Shown: positions 8,768 to 16,222 of the stretch, in pieces | Layout of the letters: each line of letters begins with the position of its first letter | Numbering within the stretch: the first letter of the stretch is position 1 | NCBI GenBank assembly: GCA_903900155.1 | Contig: CAIUMD010000098.1 | Location: 1 to 64,000 of the forward strand | Reading direction: 5' to 3' | DNA: 64,000 nt | Source: an uncultured Caulobacterales bacterium | GTDB lineage: Bacteria > Pseudomonadota > Alphaproteobacteria > Caulobacterales > Caulobacteraceae | Notes under the pieces: generated by a model | What the model saw: the letters and a program-made list of their open reading frames with translations, nothing else | What the model was told of the DNA's origin: nothing | Databases searched by the model: none | Translations under genes and position numbers: made by a program

Positions 8768-10503
8768 TCAGAACTTCCAGGTGAGCGACGCGCCATAGGT
8801 CGTGGGCTTGCCCGGGAAGCGGACCACCACGTTGGCGTTGCTGCTGACGGCGCTCCAATAATATGCGTTGGTGATGTTGCGGCCCCAGATGGACAGGTCC
8901 CAACCCTTGTCCGGCGCGCCGATGCCGACGCTGGCGTTCAGCATGCCGTAGCCGTCGATGACGAACAGCGGATTGCCTTCCAGATCGGCATAGGACTTGT
9001 CCTGCCAGCGGCCGTTCAGGGCCGCGTTCAGCTCCAGGCCGTCGCCGACCGGCTGCTTGAACAGGGCCGTCAGGCCGCCCTGGAACTTGGGGCTGTAGAG
9101 GAACGGCCGGCCGTCGAAGCTTTGGCTCTGCCCGGCGGCGTTGATGCGGTGTAGCCCTTCACTTCCGTATGCAGCAGGGTGGCCGAGGCGATGAAGGTCA
9201 GGGCCCGGCTGGCGCGCCAGGCTCCAGGTCTTGGTCTCGATATTGCCGACGTCCTCATAGGTGCGGAACGCCTGGCTCATCTGCAGGGCGGTGTAGCCGA
9301 AGCTGTTGAACGGCGTGGCCAAGAGGGTCGAGCCGACATAGCGGATCGTGCCGACATTGGCGTTCTGGCCCAGCAGGGTGCGGTTGCTGTCATAGATCTT
9401 GTCGCGGGCGATGTAGCCGCCGACCAGCCACGAGCCCTTGTCGGTGACGCCCTCCAGGTGCAACTCCTCGGCGAACGACTTGATGTCGCCGTGGGCCTTC
9501 TGGATCAGCACCTCGTAGGGCGCGCCGCTCCAGTCGAAGACGGCCTTGCGCTCCAAGCGGTTGAAGCTGGTCAGCGACACCAGGCGCACCTTGTCGGCGA
9601 CGTCCCAAGAGATCTTCAGCTTGCCGGCGTGGAACTGGTCGTCCTCGCGCAGCGGGTCCTTGATGCCCAGGCCGACTCCGATGTCGGCGCCGCGCGTGCT
9701 GAGTGGCGCCCAGTCGGCCTGGCCGGCCTTGGTCGGCTTGTTGGCGGCGATGTAGCTGACGATGCCCGGCGCGTTGAACGGGCTGGCGGCGGTGGCCGGC
9801 GTGAAGCCGATGCCCTGGGCCGCCACCGTGTCGGACTTGTTCAGCCAGCCGGAATAGCTGGCCTCGACCTCGACGGTGTCGGTGGGCTGCATGGCCAGGG
9901 ACAGGCGCCAGCCGTCGCGGCGCACCTTGCCCAGACGCTCGCCGCGGCTGTTGCTGACCTGCCAGCCCTTGTCGCTGGTCTCGCTGCGGAACGCCGCCCG
10001 GCCCTGGACGCGGTCGCCCAGGCCGCCGCTGACATAGCCCTCGAGGTTGTAGGTCTTGTAGTTGCCGGCCTCGGCGGTCAGCGAACCTTCGAACTGTTCC
10101 GTCGGCTTGGCGGTCACGAAGTCGATCAGGCCGGCGGTGGTGTTGCGGCCGTAGAGCGTGCCCTGCGGACCTCGACCCGCTCCAGGTCGAAGATCGGGCC
10201 GGTGTTCATGAACGGATAGGCGTAGGCGACCTCGTCCCAGTAGGCGCCGACGGTCGAGAGGTCCTTGGGGTCGGTGACCCGGAGCTGCTGCAGGGCCTCG
10301 CCGCTGAACGCCTGGATCGGCATGCCGACGCTGTTGGCGGTCTCCTCGCGGCGCTGGGCGGTGACGACCAGGGTGTCGATCGTCAGGCTCTCTTCCGGCT
10401 TGGGTGCCGCGGTTTGCGCCCCATGTGTTTGTCCTAGGGCGAGCGCCGACACGCTCATGGTCAGGCGCGTGGCTCCTGGCATCCGTCTTACCTCCCTGGC
10501 CAT
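8768..10503 (-). pseudogene. TonB-dependent receptor pseudogene with several lesions
   Basis: An outer-membrane TonB receptor gene whose remains read in pieces. The N-terminal part (10503-10126) has a signal peptide and the plug start TLVVTAQRREE, but about 40 residues of the plug are missing between DLSTV and AYWDEVAYAYP. At about 10160, RVEV runs out of frame: the expected LRGPQGTLYGRNTT is shortened by a deletion of about 10 bases, and the next part resumes in another frame at GTLYGRNTTAG. Around 9230 and 9130 two compensating frameshifts displace the stretch TFIASATLLHTEVKG. The C-terminus (SLTWKF) with its terminal Phe is intact. The remaining length, about 570 residues, is short for this family. 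Substrate unknown. A wrong assembly would need several independent errors in one gene, so decay is more likely. Confidence 0.85.
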
Positions 10504-10585
10504 GCCTGCATTGGGCTTGGCTCTATCGGGGAGCGTGCGGGTCGATCACTCGCGTAACAAGCTATCGAAAATGATAGGGGGCCGT

Positions 10586-10614
10586 CCTCGCCCTTCGACA
10601 GGCTCAGGGTGAGG
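10586..10614 (+). repeat. REP-like palindromic repeat, copy A
   Basis: A 29-base unit beginning CCTCGCCCTTCGACA and ending CTCAGGGTGAGG. It is imperfectly self-complementary, and three more copies occur in the window (10639-10667, 60567-60595, 60960-60988). With copy B it forms an inverted pair 24 bases apart, downstream of the tetR stop. Confidence 0.8.
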
Positions 10615-10638
10615 ACTACTGATGCGGACTAGTAGAAA

Positions 10639-10667
10639 CCTCATCCTGAGCTTGTCGAAGGACGAGG
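10639..10667 (-). repeat. REP-like palindromic repeat, copy B
   Basis: The same 29-base unit in the opposite orientation (CCTCATCCTGAG...GACGAGG on the plus strand), eight bases before the tetR stop codon. The inverted pair A/B could fold into one large hairpin at the end of the tetR transcript. Confidence 0.8.
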
Positions 10668-10674
10668 TTTTCGC

Positions 10675-11319
10675 TCAGCACCCGTCCAGATGCATCCTGA
10701 TCAGCGCCCGGGCCGAGCGTGACACCGCTCGCACCGGACCGCCCTTGCCCAGGGTGACGCGCGAGATATAGGCGCCCTCCATCAGCAGCATCAGCGCGTC
10801 GGCCAGGTCGTCGTCGGTCGCACCGGCGCCGCGGGCCAGTTCGACCAGGCGGCGGTGCAGCTCTTTCTTGTAGTTGACCGAGACCACCTGGGCGGGGTGG
10901 TTCTCCTCGTGCAGCTCGATGGCGGCGTTCGACAGCGGGCAGCCGTGGATGTCGGCGTCGCAGGCCTTGGTCTCGAAGGCGTCGAAGATCGCTTCCAGCT
11001 GGGCGCGCGGATCGGTGCAGCAGCAGGCCGTCACCTCTTCCCACCAGGCCCAATACTCGCGCTCCTGCTCGCGCAGGACCTCGGCGACCAGTTCGTCCTT
11101 GGACGGGAAGTTCCGATACAGCGTCATCTTTGTGGCTTCGGCCTCGGACGCGATGGTCTCGACGCCGACGGCGCGGATGCCGTGCTGATAGAACAGTTCG
11201 CGGGCGGTTTCGAAGATCCGGTCGCGCGCAGGTCGCTTGGACACGGCCCCGCCGGGACTGGTCCCAGCAGTCGTTTCCGTGTCGCCCCCGACAACGTCCC
11301 CAGAATTTCTCGTCGCCAT
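10675..11319 (-). CDS. TetR-family repressor of the divergent RND efflux operon (TipR-like)
   Basis: A 214-residue TetR/AcrR protein. The helix-turn-helix spans about residues 48-75 (IFETARELFYQHGIRAVGVETIASEAEATKMTL split by the recognition helix, with YRNFPSKDELV following). The C-terminal ligand domain holds a Cys cluster (ACCCTD) and a second Cys in DIHGCPLSN, a layout shared with TetR proteins that respond to organic compounds. Start ATG at 11319 was chosen over longer frames because it has AAGGAGAG upstream and gives the normal length. It diverges from acrA-acrB-nodT, the same arrangement as tipR and acrAB2-nodT in Caulobacter crescentus, so it most likely represses the pump and itself. 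Orthology to TipR is inference. Confidence 0.88.
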   Translation of the reverse strand: MATRNSGDVVGGDTETTAGTSPGGAVSKRPARDRIFETARELFYQHGIRAVGVETIASEAEATKMTLYRNFPSKDELVAEVLREQEREYWAWWEEVTACCCTDPRAQLEAIFDAFETKACDADIHGCPLSNAAIELHEENHPAQVVSVNYKKELHRRLVELARGAGATDDDLADALMLLMEGAYISRVTLGKGGPVRAVSRSARALIRMHLDGC

Positions 11320-11335
11320 TTTGGCAGTGCTCTCC

Positions 11336-11364
11336 TTGACGTGGGAGTTACCGGTCAGTATCTC
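11336..11364 (+). promoter_or_regulatory. Candidate promoter of the acrAB-nodT operon
   Basis: TTGACG (11336-11341) and TATCTC (11359-11364) are separated by 17 bases, a good match to the Caulobacter housekeeping -35 and a fair -10. The -10 overlaps the left half of the candidate operator, which suits repression by the divergent TetR. A transcript starting near 11371 would have a leader of about 117 bases before the small ORF at 11488. Confidence 0.6.
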
Positions 11365-11391
11365 TCCGCCGTGGCGATGATACCGAACGGT
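11350..11391. promoter_or_regulatory. Candidate TetR operator between tetR and the efflux operon
   Basis: ACCGGTCAGTATC (11350-11362) and GATACCGAACGGT (11379-11391) are inverted copies with 11 of 13 positions matching and 16 bases between them. Each half also contains its own ACCG/CGGT symmetry. The site sits over the candidate pump promoter and some 30-70 bases upstream of the tetR start codon, where one bound repressor could block both directions. Confidence 0.6.
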
Positions 11392-11487
11392 CTCGTCGCA
11401 TCCTAAATCGTCCTTCCAGTCGCCCGGGTCAAGTAACAGCCGCTGCGACATTTCACCCTTTAAACCCCAAAAAAGGAGCGCGCGCCA

Positions 11488-11652
11488 ATGCCACCGCAAA
11501 CAAACGTTTACGGCGACGCTCCTCAGGCCAAGCAGGCCAAGGGTTTGCTGAGTTTTTTCAGATCCCAGGTCGAGCCCGCCAAGGGCTGGTCCACTGTCCG
11601 GACCCTGGGCCACAGCACCCGGCGCGCCGCCCGGCGGCCCGTCTGGGAATGA
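11488..11652 (+). CDS. Small basic 54-residue leader ORF of the efflux operon
   Basis: An ORF begins at ATG 11488 behind a near-ideal Shine-Dalgarno (AAGGAG at 11473-11478, nine bases away) and ends at 11652. The product is basic, about 54 residues, starting MPPQTNVYGDAPQAKQ and with Arg-rich C-terminal part (STRRAARRPVWE). I do not recognise it. No signal peptide or membrane segment is visible. Its stop overlaps an in-frame ATG of the acrA frame (ATGA at 11649-11652), so a ribosome ending here could feed into acrA translation. It could be a real small protein, a translational leader, or a fortuitous frame; the strong ribosome site is the main argument for translation. Confidence 0.45.
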   Translation: MPPQTNVYGDAPQAKQAKGLLSFFRSQVEPAKGWSTVRTLGHSTRRAARRPVWE

Positions 11653-11705
11653 CAGAAAACACCGTCCCAACCTCCCCGCTTCACCGTCCGACAGGGCTTT
11701 TCCCC

Positions 11706-12887
11706 ATGCGTATTCAACCCGTCATCACGTCCTTCGCCGGCCTGGCCGCCGTGGCCGTGCTGGCCGCTTGCTCGGCCCAGGCCAAGCAGGAGGCCGCCGC
11801 CCCGCCGCCGGTGCAGGTCACCGTCGCCGACGTCGCCTTCAAGTCCCTGCGCCAATGGGACGACTTCACCGGCCGCCTCCAGCCGGTCGACACCGTCGAG
11901 ATCCGTCCGCGCGTCTCGGGCTATATCGACGGCGCCCAGTTCGCCGAGGGCGCGCGCGTCAGCAAGGGCCAGGTGCTCTTCCAGATCGACCCGCGCCCGT
12001 ACCAGGCCGAAGCCAACCGCGCCCAGGCCGAGGTGGCCCGCGCCAAGGCCCAGCTGGATCTCGCCGTCGTCAACCGCGAGCGCGGCCGTCGCCTGATCGA
12101 GCAGAACGCCCTGGCCCAGAGCGAATTCGACCGTCTCTCGGCCGAGGAAAAGGCGGCGCAAGCCAATCTGTCGGCCGCGCAAGCCGCCTACCAGACCGCC
12201 CGCCTGAACCTGGAATGGACCCGCGTGACCTCGCCGATCGACGGCCGGGTCTCCAAGACCATCATCACGCGCGGCAACCTGGTCACCCAGGCGTCCCTGC
12301 TCACCACCGTCGTCTCGGACACCCCGATCTATGCCGAGTTCAATGCCGACGAGCAGACCTTCCTGAAGTACGCCGCCGCCGAGCGCGGCAAGAACGGTCC
12401 CGTGTACATGGGCCTGATGACCGAGGACGGTTATCCGCACGTCGGCAAGCTGTCCTTCATCGACAACGCTCTGGACGCCAAGAGCGGCACGATCAACGGC
12501 CGGGCGATCTTCGCCAATGCCGACGGTCGTTTCACGCCGGGCCTGTTCGCCCGCATCCGCCTGGTCAGCGCCGAGACGCAAGAGGTGGCCCTGGCCCCGG
12601 ACCGCGCCATCGCGACGGACCTCGGCAAGCGCTACGTCGTGGTCATCAACAGCGCCAACAAGGCCGAGTATCGCCCGGTCGAGACCGGTCCGCTGGCCGG
12701 CAACCTGCGCATCATCCGCGCCGGCCTGAAGCCGGGCGACCGGGTGGTCGTCGGCGGCCTGCAGAAGGTCAAGCCGGGCGACACCGTCGCGCCGGTCAAG
12801 GTCAAGACCGACCTGGCCGACCTGTCGCAGCTGGAGGTCGGCGGTCGCCCGGTCGTCCAGCCGGTCCGGTCTTCGGGCCAGAACTAA
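11706..12887 (+). CDS. acrA: RND efflux periplasmic adaptor (AcrA/MexA family lipoprotein)
   Basis: The adaptor links the inner-membrane pump to the outer-membrane channel. The 393-residue protein starts MRIQPVITSF and has a lipobox (VLAAC, Cys at residue 22). The first lipoyl half follows (DTVEIRPRVSGYI), then the alpha-hairpin coiled coil (ANRAQAEVARAKAQLDLAVVN, split by a turn), the second lipoyl half (TSPIDGRVSKT) and the beta-barrel and membrane-proximal domains. I chose ATG 11706 rather than 11649 because it puts the signal peptide at the very N-terminus; the upstream ATG overlapping the leader ORF would add 19 residues. It is followed by a terminator-like hairpin before acrB. Confidence 0.94.
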   Translation: MRIQPVITSFAGLAAVAVLAACSAQAKQEAAAPPPVQVTVADVAFKSLRQWDDFTGRLQPVDTVEIRPRVSGYIDGAQFAEGARVSKGQVLFQIDPRPYQAEANRAQAEVARAKAQLDLAVVNRERGRRLIEQNALAQSEFDRLSAEEKAAQANLSAAQAAYQTARLNLEWTRVTSPIDGRVSKTIITRGNLVTQASLLTTVVSDTPIYAEFNADEQTFLKYAAAERGKNGPVYMGLMTEDGYPHVGKLSFIDNALDAKSGTINGRAIFANADGRFTPGLFARIRLVSAETQEVALAPDRAIATDLGKRYVVVINSANKAEYRPVETGPLAGNLRIIRAGLKPGDRVVVGGLQKVKPGDTVAPVKVKTDLADLSQLEVGGRPVVQPVRSSGQN

Positions 12888-12897
12888 CTGAAGCGTG

Positions 12898-12932
12898 CGC
12901 CCGGCTCGCGTGTCTGAGCCGGGCGTCTTTTT
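12898..12932 (+). terminator. Intrinsic terminator between acrA and acrB
   Basis: CGCCCGGCTC (12898-12907) pairs perfectly with GAGCCGGGCG (12916-12925) around an 8-base loop and is followed by TCTTTTTC. It lies 10 bases after the acrA stop and 113 bases before acrB, inside what should be one operon. It may partially terminate to lower pump-subunit levels relative to the adaptor. Confidence 0.8.
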
Positions 12933-13045
12933 CGGGTTTCGAGAGGGTCTCTGTCGCCCGCCGTTTGGCGGGGGAGGGGCCGCTTGCACCCGAAGCGTAC
13001 GCGTATCCGCTCCTCCCCAAGTTCGCCCGCTGAAGGCGCTCCGCC

Positions 13046-16000
13046 ATGAATTTCTCGAAGTTCTTCGTGAACCGACCGCGCTTTGCGGCCGTGCTCTCCA
13101 TCATCATCTTCATCGCCGGCCTGGTCTCGTTGCCGAACCTGCCGATCAGCGAATATCCCGAGGTCGTGCCGCCCACCGTGGTGGTGCGCGCGGCCTATCC
13201 CGGCGCCAACCCGAACGTCATCGGCGAGACGGTGGCCGCCCCCCTGGAACAGGCCATCAACGGCGTCGAGGGGATGATCTACCAGTCGTCCCAGTCGGCC
13301 TCCGACGGGGCGATGATCCTGACCGTCACCTTCGCGCTCGGCACCGACCTGGATAAGGCCCAGGTGCAGGTGCAGAACCGGGTGGCCCAGGCCCTGCCCA
13401 AGTTGCCGCAGGAGGTCCAGCGCATCGGCGTGACGACCAACAAGGCCTCGCCCGACCTGACCTTGGTCGTGCACATGATCTCGCCGAACAACCGCTACGA
13501 CATGCTGTATCTCAGCAACTACGCGCAGCTGAACGTTCGCGACCGCCTCAAGCGGATCGACGGCGTGGGCGACGTGCAGATCTTCGGCGCGGGCGCCTAT
13601 TCGATGCGCGTGTGGCTGGATCCCGAAAAGCTGGCCGCCCTGCAGATGACCGCCGGCGATGTCGTGCGGGCCCTGCGCGAGCAGAACGTCCAGGTCGCCG
13701 CCGGCCAGCTGGGCGCGCCACCCAACGCCGGTTCGGGCGCCGAATTCCAGCTGTCGGTCAACGCCCCCGGGCGACTGACGGACGAAGAGCAGTTCCGCCA
13801 GGTCATCGTCCGCTCGGGCGAGGACGGCCAGATCACCCGCCTGGGCGACGTGGCCCGCGTGGAGCTGGGCGCCGACAACTACGCCCTGCGCTCGCTCCTG
13901 GATAACAAGTCCGCCGTCGCCATGCCGGTGTTCCAGCGCCCGGGCTCCAACGCCCTGGAGATGGCCGCCGAGGTCAAGAAGACCATGAAGGAACTCAAGA
14001 AGGAGTTCCCCGAGGGCGTCGACTACGAGATCATCTACGACACCACGGCCTTCGTGCAGGAAAGCATCGACTCGGTGGTCCACACCCTGATCGAAGCCAT
14101 CATCCTGGTCGTGCTGGTGGTGGTGCTGTTCCTGCAGGGCTGGCGCGCCTCGATCATTCCGCTGATCGCCGTGCCCGTCTCGCTGGTGGGCACGTTCGCG
14201 CTGCTGCTGATGCTGGGCTTTGGCCTCAACGCCCTGACGCTGTTTGGCCTGGTGCTGGCCATCGGCATCGTCGTCGACGACGCCATCGTCGTGGTCGAGA
14301 ACGTCGAGCGCAACATCACCGATGGCCTCGAGCCCGCCGCGGCGACGCGCAAGGCCATGACCGAGGTGACCGGACCGATCATCTCCACGGCCCTGGTGCT
14401 GTGCGCGGTGTTCATCCCCACCGCCTTCATCAGCGGCCTGTCGGGCCAGTTCTACCGTCAGTTCGCCCTGACCATCGCCATCTCGACGGTGATCTCGGCC
14501 ATCAACTCTCTGACCCTGTCGCCGGCCCTGGCCGCGGTGCTCCTGAAGTCGCATGACGCGCCCAAGGACCGCTTCCAGAAGCTGATCGACGCCTCGCTGA
14601 GCTGGCTGTTCAACCCGTTCAACCGCTTCTTCGCCAAGGCCTCGAACGGCTATGTCGTCGGCGTCGCCAAGACCCTGGGCCGCTCCTCGGCCGCCCTGGC
14701 CCTGTACGGCGGTCTCTTGATCCTGACGGTGTTCGCCTTCTCGCGCACGCCAGGCGGCTTCGTGCCCCAGCAGGACAAGGCCTATGTCGTGGCCGTGGTC
14801 CAGCTGCCCGACGCGGCCTCGCTGGATCGCACCGAGGCGGTCATCCGCCAGATGGGCGACATCGCCATGAAGACGCCGGGCATCAAGCACTCGGTGGCCT
14901 TCCCCGGCCTGTCGGCCAACGGCTTCATCAACAGCCCCAACTCCGGCGCGGTGTTCTTCCCGCTGGACGACTTCAAGAACCGCAAGGGCCACGCGCTGTC
15001 GGCGCCCGCCATCGTGGGTGAGCTGAACCAGAAGTTCGCCGCCATTCCCGACGCCCAGATCGCGGTCTTCCCGCCGCCGTCCGTGCAGGGTCTGGGCACC
15101 ATCGGCGGCTTCCGGATGCAGATCGTCGACAAGGCGGGCATGGGTTCGCAGGAGCTGTACAACGCCACCCAGAACATCATCGCCAAGGCCCAGAAGGACC
15201 CGGCGCTGGCGGGGGTGTTCTCCAGCTACCAAGTGAGCGTGCCGAAGATCCAGGCCGACATCGACCGCGAAAAGGCCCGGGCCCAGGGCGTGTCCCTGAC
15301 CGACCTGTTCGAGACGATGCAGGTCTATCTGGGCTCGCTGTACGTCAACGACTTCAACCGCTTCGGCCACACCTACCAGGTCAACGTCCAGGCCGATCAG
15401 AACTTCCGCCTGCAACCCGAGCAGATGCTGCGCCTGCAGACCCGCAACGGCCAGGGCCAGATGATCCCGCTGGGCGCCTTCGTCTCCTTCAAGGAAGCGA
15501 CCGGCCCCGACCGCGAGAGCCACTACAACGGCTACCTGACCGCCGAGATCAACGGCGGCCCGGCGCCGGGCTACTCCACCGGCCAGGCCCAGAAGGCGCT
15601 TGAGGACATCATCAAGTCCGAGCTGCCCAATGGCATGGGCTCGGAGTGGACCGAGCTGACCTACCAGCAGATCCTGGCGGGCAACACGGCGATCTTCATC
15701 TTCCCGCTGTGCGTGCTGCTGGCCTTCCTGGTGCTGGTCGCCCAGTACGAAAGCTGGAGCTTGCCGCTGGTGGTGATCCTGATCGTTCCGATGACCCTGT
15801 TGTCGGCCCTGGCCGGCGTGTGGATCAGCAAGGGCGACAACAACATCTTCACCCAGATCGGCCTGATCGTGCTGGTGGGGCTGGCGTGTAAGAACGCCAT
15901 CCTGATCGTGGAGTTCGCCAAGGAACGCGAGGAGCACGGCGACAGCGCGCTCCAGGCGGTTCTCGAAGCCTGCCGCCTGCGCCTGCGTCCGATCCTGATG

Positions 16001-16222
16001 ACCTCGATCGCCTTCATCATGGGGGTCTATCCCCTGGTGGTGTCGCAGGGGGCCGGGGCCGAGATGCGCAAGGCCATGGGCGTTGCGGTGTTCTCGGGGA
16101 TGCTGGGCGTGACCCTGTTCGGCCTGATCCTGACGCCTGTCTTCTACTACGTCATCCGCCGCAACACGGCCCGCAAGGCTGCGAAGACGGCGGCGCTGAC
16201 CTCGCCCGTGGAGGCGCACTGA
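13046..16222 (+). CDS. acrB: RND multidrug efflux pump, inner-membrane transporter (AcrB/MexB family)
   Basis: A 1058-residue proton-driven exporter. It has the HAE1 topology: one N-terminal membrane helix (VLSIIIFIAGLVSL), a large periplasmic porter loop (PGANPNVIGETVAAPLEQAI), helices 2-6 with the proton-relay aspartates D411 and D412 in GIVVDDAIVVVENVERN, a second porter loop and helices 8-12 ending GVTLFGLILTPVFYYVI. Length is normal. It pairs with acrA upstream and overlaps nodT by one base (TGATG). Substrates cannot be read from sequence; the C. crescentus counterpart exports quinolones, beta-lactams and flavonoids, if the orthology holds. Confidence 0.96.
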   Translation: MNFSKFFVNRPRFAAVLSIIIFIAGLVSLPNLPISEYPEVVPPTVVVRAAYPGANPNVIGETVAAPLEQAINGVEGMIYQSSQSASDGAMILTVTFALGTDLDKAQVQVQNRVAQALPKLPQEVQRIGVTTNKASPDLTLVVHMISPNNRYDMLYLSNYAQLNVRDRLKRIDGVGDVQIFGAGAYSMRVWLDPEKLAALQMTAGDVVRALREQNVQVAAGQLGAPPNAGSGAEFQLSVNAPGRLTDEEQFRQVIVRSGEDGQITRLGDVARVELGADNYALRSLLDNKSAVAMPVFQRPGSNALEMAAEVKKTMKELKKEFPEGVDYEIIYDTTAFVQESIDSVVHTLIEAIILVVLVVVLFLQGWRASIIPLIAVPVSLVGTFALLLMLGFGLNALTLFGLVLAIGIVVDDAIVVVENVERNITDGLEPAAATRKAMTEVTGPIISTALVLCAVFIPTAFISGLSGQFYRQFALTIAISTVISAINSLTLSPALAAVLLKSHDAPKDRFQKLIDASLSWLFNPFNRFFAKASNGYVVGVAKTLGRSSAALALYGGLLILTVFAFSRTPGGFVPQQDKAYVVAVVQLPDAASLDRTEAVIRQMGDIAMKTPGIKHSVAFPGLSANGFINSPNSGAVFFPLDDFKNRKGHALSAPAIVGELNQKFAAIPDAQIAVFPPPSVQGLGTIGGFRMQIVDKAGMGSQELYNATQNIIAKAQKDPALAGVFSSYQVSVPKIQADIDREKARAQGVSLTDLFETMQVYLGSLYVNDFNRFGHTYQVNVQADQNFRLQPEQMLRLQTRNGQGQMIPLGAFVSFKEATGPDRESHYNGYLTAEINGGPAPGYSTGQAQKALEDIIKSELPNGMGSEWTELTYQQILAGNTAIFIFPLCVLLAFLVLVAQYESWSLPLVVILIVPMTLLSALAGVWISKGDNNIFTQIGLIVLVGLACKNAILIVEFAKEREEHGDSALQAVLEACRLRLRPILMTSIAFIMGVYPLVVSQGAGAEMRKAMGVAVFSGMLGVTLFGLILTPVFYYVIRRNTARKAAKTAALTSPVEAH

